Origin: Rhodospirillaceae bacterium
GTDB lineage: Bacteria > Pseudomonadota > Alphaproteobacteria > Rhodospirillales > Rhodospirillaceae
Assembly (NCBI GenBank): GCA_947476695.1
Contig: CANJRD010000011.1
Location: 46,475 to 110,474 of the forward strand
Direction of reading: 5' to 3'
DNA: 64,000 bases
This document shows positions 44,165 to 54,548 of the stretch, piece by piece. The translations under genes were made by a program, and so were the position numbers. A model generated the notes under the pieces. The model worked only from the letters and a program-made list of their open reading frames with translations. It did no database searches and was not told where the DNA came from. The first letter of the stretch is position 1, and the number at the start of each line of letters is the position of its first letter.

Positions 44165-46128
44165 GACGGGTTCTTCGCCGGTGTCGGCGCGGGCGTGATG
44201 GCGGCCACCTGGTCCTCGACGCGCGGCTTGCGCGAAGGATCGAGGCGCAGGGTTTCCTCCATCACGTCCTTCACGATCTGGGCGGCGAAAGCGCCGGCCT
44301 TGCCGTGCTCGATGACGCAGGAGATCGCATAGCGCGGGGCGTGATACGGCCCGAAGCCGACAAACAGCGCGTTGTCGCGCAAGCCCCAGGGCAGCGTTTC
44401 CTGCTTCACTTCGCCGAGCGCACGGATGGAGCGCTTCACGCGGTGGGTCTGGGCGCTGCCGGTCTTGCCGGCCATCTTCCAGTCTTTCTTTTCCGGATCT
44501 TTGATCTGGAGCGCGGCGCGGGCGGCCGTGCCGCCGCCGTTCACCGCGCCGAACATGCCGCGCTGAATGACGGCCATATGCGCCTGCGGAATACCAAGCG
44601 AGGGGATGGTGGTCATCGCCGCCGCCGCCGCATCGGCGTTGTCGCGTGCGATCGCCGCCGCCGCGACGGCCGTGGTGGCATGCGCGCGGACCAGCGTCGG
44701 CTTCACCATCAGACCGCCGTTGGCGATACGCGCCACATAGGTGACGAGTTGCAGCGGCGTGACGTTGACCTGGCCCTGGCCGATGCCGACGTTGAGGTTC
44801 TCGCCCTGCATCCAGGCCTCGCCGCGCGCGGCCTTCTTCCAGGCTTCGGTGGGCATCAACCCGCGCTGCTCGCCGGGCAGGCCGATGCCCGTGAGTTCGC
44901 CGAGGCTGAGCTTCTTGGCCATGGCCGCGATACGGTCGACGCCCAACCGGCGCGCCACTTCGTAGAAGTAGCAGTCGCAGGAATTGGTGATGGCGTTGGC
45001 CATGTCGATGCTGCCGTGGCCGCCCTTCTTCCAGCAATACCAGGTGTTAGAGCCGAGCGTCGTATGACCGCCGCAATGCACGGGTTGATCCGGCTGGATC
45101 ACGTTGTTCTCAAGGCCGGCGAGGGCCACGCACATCTTGAAGGTGGAGCCGGGCGAATAACGGCCGGCGATGGACTTGTTGGTCAACGCCGAGCGCGGAT
45201 CGGTCGACAGCTCTTTCCATTCCTGCGGGGTCGGCGCACGGCTGAAGATATGCGGATCGAAGCCAGGCGTGGAGACCATCGCCAGCATCTCGCCGGTATA
45301 GATATCCATCACGTTCAGCGAGACGCTCTGCTCCTCGACGGGCAGATGGCTCGCGATCGTGTCGCCCGCGAAGGTCTGGATGCGTTCGTCGATGGTCAGC
45401 AGCAGGTCTTCGCCCGGCTCACCCTCGCGGCGCTCCAGCTCGCGCACTTCGCGGCCGTAGGCGTTGACTTCAACCTGACGGCTGCCGCCGTTGCCGCGCA
45501 GGATGGTGTCTTGAATTTTCTCGATACCGGCCTTGCCGATGCGGAAGCCGGGCAGTTGCAGCAGAGGATCGCCGTTCAGATCGGCTTTGTCGACGCTTGA
45601 GACATAGCCGAGCAGATGCGCCGCATCTTCCTTCAGCGGGTAATTGCGCGTCAGCGCTTCGTCGATGATCACGCCCGGCAAGTCCGGCGCGTTCACCTGA
45701 ATGCGCGCCATCTCCTCCCAGGAGAGGTTTTCCTTCACGGTGATCGGCACGAAGCTGCGATGGCGGCCGACTTCCTTGCGGACGCGTTCGCGTTCGTAAT
45801 CGGCCAGCTCGATCAGGCTCGACAGGCTGTTGAGCGTATCGAGCACACGATTGTTGGTCTGTTCCGGATTGATCAGCACCCGGAACTGCTGCTTGTTGGT
45901 GGCGAGCGGCTGACCGAATCGATCGAGGATGCGACCTCGCGGCGGCGGCAGGATCTGCACGCTGATACGGTTGCCGTCGGCGAGCACTTTGTAGCGCTCG
46001 CTCTCGATCACCTGCAGATAATACATGCGCCCGACGAGCGCGGAGATCAGCGCGCCTTGCGCGCCGCCGAGCACCATGGCCCGGCGCGTGAACATCTTCG
46101 CCCAGTCACCGTCGCGGGAGAGCATCAT
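44161..46128 (-). CDS. mrdA: Penicillin-binding protein 2 (elongation transpeptidase)
   Basis: A 655-residue class B PBP, partner of RodA. The short cytoplasmic N-terminus and membrane anchor (GGAQGALISALVGRMYYLQV) precede the PBP dimerisation domain (PPPRGRILDRFGQPLATN) and the transpeptidase domain. The active site is S328-T-F-K331 (SPGSTFKM), the second motif SCD in TNSCDCYFYEV and the third KTG (AGKTGSAQ). Start ATG at 46128 overlaps mreD by 4 bp (ATGA). It cross-links the glycan strands made by RodA during lateral growth. Confidence 0.97.
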   Translation of the reverse strand: MMLSRDGDWAKMFTRRAMVLGGAQGALISALVGRMYYLQVIESERYKVLADGNRISVQILPPPRGRILDRFGQPLATNKQQFRVLINPEQTNNRVLDTLNSLSSLIELADYERERVRKEVGRHRSFVPITVKENLSWEEMARIQVNAPDLPGVIIDEALTRNYPLKEDAAHLLGYVSSVDKADLNGDPLLQLPGFRIGKAGIEKIQDTILRGNGGSRQVEVNAYGREVRELERREGEPGEDLLLTIDERIQTFAGDTIASHLPVEEQSVSLNVMDIYTGEMLAMVSTPGFDPHIFSRAPTPQEWKELSTDPRSALTNKSIAGRYSPGSTFKMCVALAGLENNVIQPDQPVHCGGHTTLGSNTWYCWKKGGHGSIDMANAITNSCDCYFYEVARRLGVDRIAAMAKKLSLGELTGIGLPGEQRGLMPTEAWKKAARGEAWMQGENLNVGIGQGQVNVTPLQLVTYVARIANGGLMVKPTLVRAHATTAVAAAAIARDNADAAAAAMTTIPSLGIPQAHMAVIQRGMFGAVNGGGTAARAALQIKDPEKKDWKMAGKTGSAQTHRVKRSIRALGEVKQETLPWGLRDNALFVGFGPYHAPRYAISCVIEHGKAGAFAAQIVKDVMEETLRLDPSRKPRVEDQVAAITPAPTPAKNPS

Positions 46129-46649
46129 GGCGCGGCCAACAGTTTGAGCTGCGCCTGCGCCAGGATCCAGGCGATCACCGGATAGAGCGCGGCTGTGAAC
46201 ACGGCTGACGCCAGCATGTCGCCGATACCGGTGAAGCCGCCTTGCGCGAACAGGCCGACACAAAGCCACTTGAGAATGCTGGCGCCGAAGGCAAGCAGCG
46301 CGAAGGCGATCCAGAAGATGCCGAACGGCTTGGCGTTGAAGAACTTCTGCTGGTGCAGCACGACCTGATGGCACACGAGCAGCAACAGCGACGAGCAGCC
46401 GATGGGCGCGCCGGTGAGGGCGTCATCGAGCAGGCCGATCGCCAGACAGGTTCCGTAACCGATCAGGTCGGGACGATAGATCGACCAGAAATAGACGGCG
46501 GCCAGCGAATACATCGGCGTGATGTGGCTCATGCCCGGAATGCGCGTCGGCGCCAACGCGAACAGCATCAGCAGCAGCGTCAGGCAGAACGGCACGAAGC
46601 GCCGGGCGAGCAGATCGACACGATGGAAAAGCGGCGATTGCTGCAACAT
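46125..46649 (-). CDS. mreD: Rod-shape-determining protein MreD
   Basis: A 174-residue inner-membrane protein with five predicted helices, of the MreD family. MreD is poorly conserved in sequence; assignment rests on its size, hydrophobicity, the TCLAIGLLDDALTGAPIG motif and its place between mreC and mrdA. It links MreC and MreB to the peptidoglycan machinery. Its stop overlaps the mrdA start (4 bp), and it lies 8 bp after mreC. Confidence 0.93.
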   Translation of the reverse strand: MLQQSPLFHRVDLLARRFVPFCLTLLLMLFALAPTRIPGMSHITPMYSLAAVYFWSIYRPDLIGYGTCLAIGLLDDALTGAPIGCSSLLLLVCHQVVLHQQKFFNAKPFGIFWIAFALLAFGASILKWLCVGLFAQGGFTGIGDMLASAVFTAALYPVIAWILAQAQLKLLAAP

Positions 46650-46657
46650 CGCCCGAC

Positions 46658-47602
46658 CTATTGCGCGGCTGCAGTTGCCGGCGGCGCAGCCGGCTTGGCG
46701 GGTTGCGCGGGCGGCGTCGTTGCGGGCGGCGTCGTTACAGGTGTCGTGGCCGAAGTCGTTCCGGCGACGGTGTTCGCCAGGCCGAAGTCGAAGATGCGGA
46801 CGTACTGCAGCTTGTCGCCGGCCATATAAGGCTCGACCTCGGCGAGGCCGTCACCGACGCGCACCACCTGACCCACCGGCAATCCCATCGGGAAGGCGTC
46901 GGCATCGCCGGACGTGACAACCTTGTCGCCGGCGGACACGGCCGACTTCTCGCTGAGGTACATCAGACGCGGGCGCGTCCCGTTGTCGCCGCCCATGATG
47001 GCGCGGGCGCTGGAATCGCCCACGCGCACCGGCAGGCGCGAGTTGATATCGGTGATCAGCAAGACGCGGGCGGATTTTACGCCGACCTGGATTACGCGGC
47101 CGACCAGACCCTCGCCGTTCATCACGACTTGGCCCTTGGCGACGCCGTCGCTGCTGCCCGCGTTGACGATGACGGATTGGGCGAAGGCGCCGCCGGTATC
47201 GGCGACGACCCGAGCGGTGACGAAGTGCGACGTCGGCTCCGGCACCACGGCCATGAGCCCGCGCAGGTCGCGGTTCTCGCTATCGAGACGCTGGGCGGCG
47301 GCCTGCCACTGCATCAGGCGCGCATTGGCCTCGCGCAGCGATTGGTTCTCGCGACGAATGGCGGCAAGTTCGCGGATATTGGACACGAAGCTGGCGATCC
47401 CGCTCGCCGGTTCGGACATGATGCGTAGGATCGGAGTGACGGCATCGGTGATGGCGATGCGCGCGCGTTCGACCAGAACCGTATCGGCTTTACCGATGAG
47501 CATCAGCGCGAAGGTCAGGCCGACCAGCGCGAGGAAGGCGAATCGCTGCAGCAGGGACTTAAGGGTCCCTAAACGGGAAATCTGTCCCGTTGCTTGCCGC
47601 AC
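46658..47602 (-). CDS. mreC: Rod-shape-determining protein MreC
   Basis: A 314-residue bitopic protein: N-terminal membrane helix (FLALVGLTFALMLIG), a coiled coil (LAAIRRENQSLREANARL) and the periplasmic double beta-barrel (GGAFAQSVIVNAGSSDGVAKGQVV, then LPVRVGDSSARAIMGGD). The end is a Thr/Pro/Ala-rich tail of about 40 residues, which is probably disordered. GTG start at 47602 with GGAG 7 nt upstream. MreC binds PBP2 and RodA in the periplasm. Confidence 0.95.
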   Translation of the reverse strand: MRQATGQISRLGTLKSLLQRFAFLALVGLTFALMLIGKADTVLVERARIAITDAVTPILRIMSEPASGIASFVSNIRELAAIRRENQSLREANARLMQWQAAAQRLDSENRDLRGLMAVVPEPTSHFVTARVVADTGGAFAQSVIVNAGSSDGVAKGQVVMNGEGLVGRVIQVGVKSARVLLITDINSRLPVRVGDSSARAIMGGDNGTRPRLMYLSEKSAVSAGDKVVTSGDADAFPMGLPVGQVVRVGDGLAEVEPYMAGDKLQYVRIFDFGLANTVAGTTSATTPVTTPPATTPPAQPAKPAAPPATAAAQ

Positions 47603-47649
47603 GTCGCGTCTCCTTACCCGGGCGCCCCCCGCGGGAGGCCCCTACCCAT

Positions 47650-47687
47650 CCCTTCTCCCGCTGGAGAAGGGCCGATAATTCTCGGCC
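47650..47687. promoter_or_regulatory. Two overlapping hairpins in the mreB-mreC gap
   Basis: CCCTTCTCC/GGAGAAGGG (9-bp arms, 47650-47671, loop CGCT) and GGCCGA/TCGGCC (6-bp arms, 47670-47687) share two bases, so they compete. They lie in the 125-bp gap between mreB and mreC on the mRNA. Such a switch or dispersed repeat may set the relative level of MreC. No U run follows on the coding strand. Confidence 0.5.
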
Positions 47688-47727
47688 AGCTTCTTGTGTC
47701 TGGCTTTTGCAGCGGTCGGCCTGCGGC

Positions 47728-50334
<2,607 letters not shown>

Positions 50335-50922
50335 CTAACCTTCAATTCCGTCGGCGCCGCGCGCGATGGCTGCGACCCCGGTGCGCGAGACCTCGACAAG
50401 GCCCAGCGGCTTCATGAGTTCGATGAAGGCATCCACCTTTTCGGTGTTGCCCACCACCTCGAACACGAATGACTTGGTGGTTGAATCGACGACATTGGCG
50501 CGGAAGATATCGCCGATACGCAGCGCTTCGACGCGCTTTTCGCCGACCCCGGCGACTTTGACAAGGGCCAGTTCGCGGGCGACCGAGGGACCGTCGTCGG
50601 TCAGATCGTGCACGGTATGCACCGGCACCAGCCGATTGAGCTGGGCTTTGATCTGTTCGACGACCTGCCGCGTTCCGGACGTGACCAGATTGATGCGCGA
50701 CAACTGCTTGTCGCGGTCGACCTCGGAAACGGTCAGGTTCTCGATGTTATAGCCGCGGCCGGAGAACAGGCCGACGACGCGCGCCAGCACGCCGGCCTCG
50801 TTGTCGACGATCGCCGCCAGAACATGGCGGTAGATATCCTTGTCCTTCAGGCGCGCGACCGGAATCGAACCCTCGTACAGGTTCGCGCTCGGCTCTTGGT
50901 CCGTCTTGGCTGACTTTGCCAT
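50335..50922 (-). CDS. ilvH: Acetolactate synthase regulatory (small) subunit
   Basis: A 195-residue protein with an N-terminal ACT domain (HVLAAIVDNEAGVLARVVGLFSGRGYNIENL) and a C-terminal ferredoxin-like domain. The ACT domain binds valine and carries feedback inhibition to the catalytic subunit. It lies 17 bp after ilvB and is translated from the same mRNA. The N-terminal 25 residues form an extra polar leader. Confidence 0.97.
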   Translation of the reverse strand: MAKSAKTDQEPSANLYEGSIPVARLKDKDIYRHVLAAIVDNEAGVLARVVGLFSGRGYNIENLTVSEVDRDKQLSRINLVTSGTRQVVEQIKAQLNRLVPVHTVHDLTDDGPSVARELALVKVAGVGEKRVEALRIGDIFRANVVDSTTKSFVFEVVGNTEKVDAFIELMKPLGLVEVSRTGVAAIARGADGIEG

Positions 50923-50939
50923 CTATGCCTCCGTAATCC

Positions 50940-52754
50940 TTAGACCAGCGCCAGACCGTCGCCGCTGATGGCGTTGCCGCCAGCGCGATCGTCGGGGCCC
51001 AGGATCATCTGGTTATGCGGCTTGCCCGACGGGATCATCGGGTAGCAGTTCTCTTTCTGATCGACGAGCACGTCCACGATCACGGGACGCTTGATCGAGA
51101 CCATCTCTTTGATCGTCTCGTCGACCTTCGCCGGATCGCCGACGCGCAAGCCGACGCAACCGAACGCTTCGGCCAGCTTCACGAAGTCGGGCAATGAGTC
51201 GGTGTAGCTTTCGGAATAGCGACCGCCATGCAGCAGCTCCTGCCACTGGCGCACCATGCCCATGTACTGGTTGTTCAGGATGAAGACCTTCACCGGCAGG
51301 CGGTACTGCACGGCCGTCGAGAGTTCCTGGATGTTCATCAGGATCGAGGCTTCGCCGGCGATATCGCAGACCAGCGCGTCGGGATGCGCGATCTGCGTGC
51401 CGATGGCCGCAGGCAGGCCGTAGCCCATGGTGCCCAGACCGCCCGAGGTCATCCAACGGTTCGGCTCATTGAAGCGATAGAACTGCGCGGCCCACATCTG
51501 ATGCTGACCGACTTCGGTCGTGATGTAGGTTTCCTGATCCTTCGTCAGATCGAACAGGCGCTGGATCGCGTACTGCGGCTTGATGATCTTGCCGCGCTGA
51601 TCGAAGCGCAGGCAGTTCTTGCCGCGCCATTCCTCGATCTGACGCCACCAGCCCTTCAGCGCCGTCTGGTCGGCCTGATACTTGCGCGCCTTCCAGACCT
51701 TCAGCATTTCCTCAAGCACGTTGGCGGCATCGCCGATGACCGGGATGTCGACGATCACGTTCTTGTTCACCGACGACGGATCGATATCGACATGGATTTT
51801 CTTCGAGCCCGGCGAGAAGAAGTTGAGATTGCCGGTGACGCGATCGTCGAAACGCGCGCCGATGTTGATCATCACGTCGCAGTCGTGCATCGCGAGATTG
51901 GACTCGTACATGCCGTGCATGCCGACCATGCCCAGCCATTGCTGGTCGTCCGCCGGATAGGCGCCCAGACCCATCAGCGTCGAGGTGATCGGGAAGCCGG
52001 TGAGGCGCACGAGTTCGCGCAACGCCGCGACCGCGCGCGGTCCCCCGTTGATGACGCCGCCGCCGGTGTAGAACACCGGCTTCTTGGCGCCGGCCATCAA
52101 CTTCACCGCCGCTTCGACCGCACCGGCATCCGGCAGGAAGCGCGGACGATAGGTCTTGTGCTTGTGCTGAAGGCCGTGCGGCGCCTGGTTATAGGTGCCT
52201 TCGGCCATCACCACGTCCTTCGGGAGGTCGACAACCACCGGACCCGGACGACCGGAGCGCGCGACGTAGAAGGCTTCGTGCAACGTGCTCGCCAATTGCT
52301 CGACATCGCGCACAAGATAGTTGTGCTTGGTGCAGGGGCGCGTGATGCCGATGGTGTCGGCTTCCTGGAACGCGTCGTTGCCGATCAGATGCGTGGGCAC
52401 CTGGCCCGTCAGACAGATGACGGGGATGGAATCCATCAGCGCATCGGTCAGACCAGTCACGGCGTTGGTCGCGCCGGGGCCCGAGGTCACCAGCACGCAG
52501 CCGACCTTGCCGGTGGACCGCGCATAGCCTTCGGCCGCATGCACCGCGCCCTGTTCATGGCGCACGAGGATGTGGCGGATGCGGTTCTGCTTGAAGATCT
52601 CGTCATAGATCGGCAGCACCGCGCCGCCCGGATAGCCGAACACGACATCGACACCCTGCTCGGCAAGCGCCTTCAGGATGATGCGCGCGCCCTGCATCCG
52701 GTCACCGGTTTGCGCAGGCGCGTCGTTCTCAGTCGCGAGAGCTTCGGCAGACAT
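50940..52754 (-). CDS. ilvB: Acetolactate synthase catalytic (large) subunit
   Basis: A 604-residue ThDP enzyme. The N-terminal catalytic motif is FGYPGGAVLPIYDE with the later Glu in RHEQGAVHAAEGYAR; the FAD domain follows and the C-terminal ThDP region is ALVCDIAGEASILMN then LNNQYMGM. The ThDP/Mg motif is GDG or GDA in known enzymes, and its Asp binds the Mg ion; here it is GEA with E468, a change of one methylene group. The rest is intact. It is first in the ilvB-ilvH-ilvC set, behind a hairpin followed by a U-rich stretch. Confidence 0.95.
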   Translation of the reverse strand: MSAEALATENDAPAQTGDRMQGARIILKALAEQGVDVVFGYPGGAVLPIYDEIFKQNRIRHILVRHEQGAVHAAEGYARSTGKVGCVLVTSGPGATNAVTGLTDALMDSIPVICLTGQVPTHLIGNDAFQEADTIGITRPCTKHNYLVRDVEQLASTLHEAFYVARSGRPGPVVVDLPKDVVMAEGTYNQAPHGLQHKHKTYRPRFLPDAGAVEAAVKLMAGAKKPVFYTGGGVINGGPRAVAALRELVRLTGFPITSTLMGLGAYPADDQQWLGMVGMHGMYESNLAMHDCDVMINIGARFDDRVTGNLNFFSPGSKKIHVDIDPSSVNKNVIVDIPVIGDAANVLEEMLKVWKARKYQADQTALKGWWRQIEEWRGKNCLRFDQRGKIIKPQYAIQRLFDLTKDQETYITTEVGQHQMWAAQFYRFNEPNRWMTSGGLGTMGYGLPAAIGTQIAHPDALVCDIAGEASILMNIQELSTAVQYRLPVKVFILNNQYMGMVRQWQELLHGGRYSESYTDSLPDFVKLAEAFGCVGLRVGDPAKVDETIKEMVSIKRPVIVDVLVDQKENCYPMIPSGKPHNQMILGPDDRAGGNAISGDGLALV

Positions 52755-52770
52755 GGTCCAAATCCGCTTT

Positions 52771-52811
52771 GAGGAAAAATTAAAGCCCGCTCACAGAAGT
52801 CCGGAGCGGGC
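52771..52811 (-). terminator. Hairpin and U-rich stretch ahead of ilvB (terminator/attenuator candidate)
   Basis: On the minus strand GCCCGCTC and GAGCGGGC form 8-bp arms with an 11-nt loop, and the next bases are TTTAATTTTTCCTC. This has the form of an intrinsic terminator and lies only 94 bp from the miaA stop and about 17 bp before the ilvB ATG. It may end miaA transcription or attenuate ilvB. No leader peptide rich in Leu, Val or Ile was found nearby. Confidence 0.7.
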
Positions 52812-52847
52812 GAACGGGGCGGAACGTAGTGGCTGCGCAGGGGCAGG

Positions 52848-53783
52848 TCAACCTGAATTACGAACTTTCGGAAAGATATCAGGCAATAATCTTTCCGAAT
52901 ATTGCTCAGAAATTATTAACCTCGCATCAAAATGATGTCTAAACCAAGTTGTCTGCCGTTTTGCGTACTGGCGGGTGGCGGTTTTCGCGAGGCCGGCGGC
53001 GGCCTTCAGGTCTATTTCGCCTTGGATATGCTGAATGAGGGGCCGCGCTCCAAGAACGCGCCAGATCGGCGCGACCTCAGCGATCCCGGTAGCACGCAAC
53101 GCCCGCACCTCCTCTAAAGCCCCGGTGGCCAGCATCCCTTCGAAGCGGGTATCGCCGGCGGCGTTGAGGACCTCACGCGGCGGCAGGATCGCGATGCCCT
53201 GGAACGTCGCGGCGATCGGCGGCTCGGGCGCATCTGCCTGCCAGGCCGACAAGGGTCGTCCGGTCGCTTCGACCACCTCCCAAGCGCGCAGGATGCGCTG
53301 GGTGTCGCCGACCTTGAGTTTCGCGCCCAGGACCGGATCGCGCGCCGCCAGCCGCGCATGGAATTCCGCGTGGCCGATCTCATCGAGCAAGGCCCGCGCC
53401 GCGTCGCGCGCCGCCTCGGAGATCGCGGGCATCGGCGGCATCCCGATCATGAGCGCCTTCAGATAAAGTCCCGTACCCCCGACCACGATCGGGCGCTTTC
53501 CAAACGCGATGGCCGCATTAACCTCCGTCGCCGCGCGTAACGCCCAGGCGGCCGCGGAATCCCGCTCCATCGGCCCCAACGTGCCGAACAACCGATGCGG
53601 CACGCGGGCCTCCTCCGCCGCACGAGGCCGGGCCGTCAAAATCGGCAGATCGCGATAGCTCTGCTGACTGTCGGCATTGATGACCACGCCATCGAGGCGC
53701 TCCGCCAGCGCGAGTGCGAGCGCGGATTTACCGGACGCCGTCGGGCCGGCGATGACGAGGACGGAGGGCTGGGCGAGAGACAC
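52848..53783 (-). CDS. miaA: tRNA dimethylallyltransferase
   Basis: A 311-residue enzyme that adds the dimethylallyl group to A37 of tRNAs reading UNN codons. The P-loop is GPTASGKS, followed by VINADSQQSYRDLPI (tRNA base contact) and RPIVVGGTGLYLKAL. The C-terminal zinc-like finger region is shortened but YAKRQTTWFRHH is present. GTG start at 53783. miaA directly before ilvB is a common order in alphaproteobacteria. Two REP-type palindromes lie behind its start. Confidence 0.96.
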   Translation of the reverse strand: MSLAQPSVLVIAGPTASGKSALALALAERLDGVVINADSQQSYRDLPILTARPRAAEEARVPHRLFGTLGPMERDSAAAWALRAATEVNAAIAFGKRPIVVGGTGLYLKALMIGMPPMPAISEAARDAARALLDEIGHAEFHARLAARDPVLGAKLKVGDTQRILRAWEVVEATGRPLSAWQADAPEPPIAATFQGIAILPPREVLNAAGDTRFEGMLATGALEEVRALRATGIAEVAPIWRVLGARPLIQHIQGEIDLKAAAGLAKTATRQYAKRQTTWFRHHFDARLIISEQYSERLLPDIFPKVRNSG

Positions 53784-53806
53784 GGTGTCTCACTTTCTAC
53801 AGTGTC

Positions 53807-53829
53807 ACCCTCGGGCTTGACCCGAGGGT
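53807..53829. repeat. Dispersed palindromic repeat, copy 2 (inverted)
   Basis: ACCCTCGGG and CCCGAGGGT, 9-bp arms around CTTGA. It is a diverged, inverted copy of the elements at 11864 and 53859. With the latter it forms a head-to-head pair 34 nt apart, the arrangement of BIME units. Confidence 0.85.
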
Positions 53830-53858
53830 CCAGGGCTAAGAATGCCCGTGCTTATTAT

Positions 53859-53891
53859 CCTGGGTCCTCGGGTCAAGCCCGAGGACGACGA
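53859..53891. repeat. Dispersed palindromic repeat, copy 3
   Basis: A 33-nt sequence identical to 11864-11896, containing the 9-bp arms GTCCTCGGG/CCCGAGGAC at 53864-53886. It lies with copy 2 between miaA and the phosphatase gene. Confidence 0.88.
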
Positions 53892-53950
53892 TGAAAGAGT
53901 ATTACCCTACCTCAACCGCGCGAACGGGGAGAGGGTATAGAGAAACTAAC

Positions 53951-54547
53951 TCAGCTCTCGCTGACCGCCGCGCAGTCCAATCTTTCGATCTTCCCGCCGT
54001 GAAGGCGGTAAATGGCATCCTGCGGCACGTCTTGTTCCAGCAAAGCCTCGCGTGAGAGGCCGGCATAGAGGCCGCGCAGAAAACGGCCGGCGACGCCGTG
54101 ACTGACGACGATGAGCTTGCGGCGGGGCTCGTCATCTTGCTCGGCCAGCCACGCGCCGATGCGGGCGGTCATGTCATCGTAGGTCTCCGCGCGTGGCGCT
54201 TTAAAAAACCAATTACGATCGCCTGCCAAATCGGGATGTTCGCGCGCGACATCGGCGTAAAGCCGACCTTCCCATTCGCCGACGGTGACTTCCTTCAGGC
54301 GGTCGTCGAACGCGACCGCGCGGCCAAGTTTCGCGGCGATGATCTCTGCCGTTTTGCGCGCGCGTCGCAGAGGACTTGCCACGATGCGCCAGGGCACCTC
54401 ACGCTCGTGGCCGATCACACGATGCAGCAGATCGCCCATGGCCGCGGCCTGACGCTCGCCCAGCGGCGTCAGTGCCGTGTCGATGTGGCCTTGCACCCGG
54501 GCATCGCGGTTGTAGTCGGTCTGACCGTGCCGGCAGAGGTAGATCAC
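53951..54547 (-). CDS. Histidine-phosphatase-family protein
   Basis: A 198-residue member of the phosphoglycerate mutase-like family. The catalytic His lies in LCRHGQTDYN, with the partner motif ASPLRRARKTAEIIA, the acid VTVGEWEGRLYAD and the second His in VVSHGVAGRF. Start is GTG at 54547, just past the DUF1015 stop (54549). It may be a small-molecule phosphatase (for example alpha-ribazole or phosphoglycerate type); the true substrate is unknown. Confidence 0.92.
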   Translation of the reverse strand: MIYLCRHGQTDYNRDARVQGHIDTALTPLGERQAAAMGDLLHRVIGHEREVPWRIVASPLRRARKTAEIIAAKLGRAVAFDDRLKEVTVGEWEGRLYADVAREHPDLAGDRNWFFKAPRAETYDDMTARIGAWLAEQDDEPRRKLIVVSHGVAGRFLRGLYAGLSREALLEQDVPQDAIYRLHGGKIERLDCAAVSES

Positions 54548-54548
54548 G

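Noticed and set aside
42956..44332. 458-codon plus-strand ORF
   Set aside because: Antisense to rodA and the end of mrdA; charged low-complexity translation without domains.
43004..45037. 677-codon version of rodA
   Set aside because: The N-terminal 290 residues are out of frame with mrdA and low in complexity. The real rodA starts at 44164 at a 4-bp overlap with mrdA.
51228..52772. 514-codon plus-strand ORF
   Set aside because: Antisense to ilvB, which is unambiguous.
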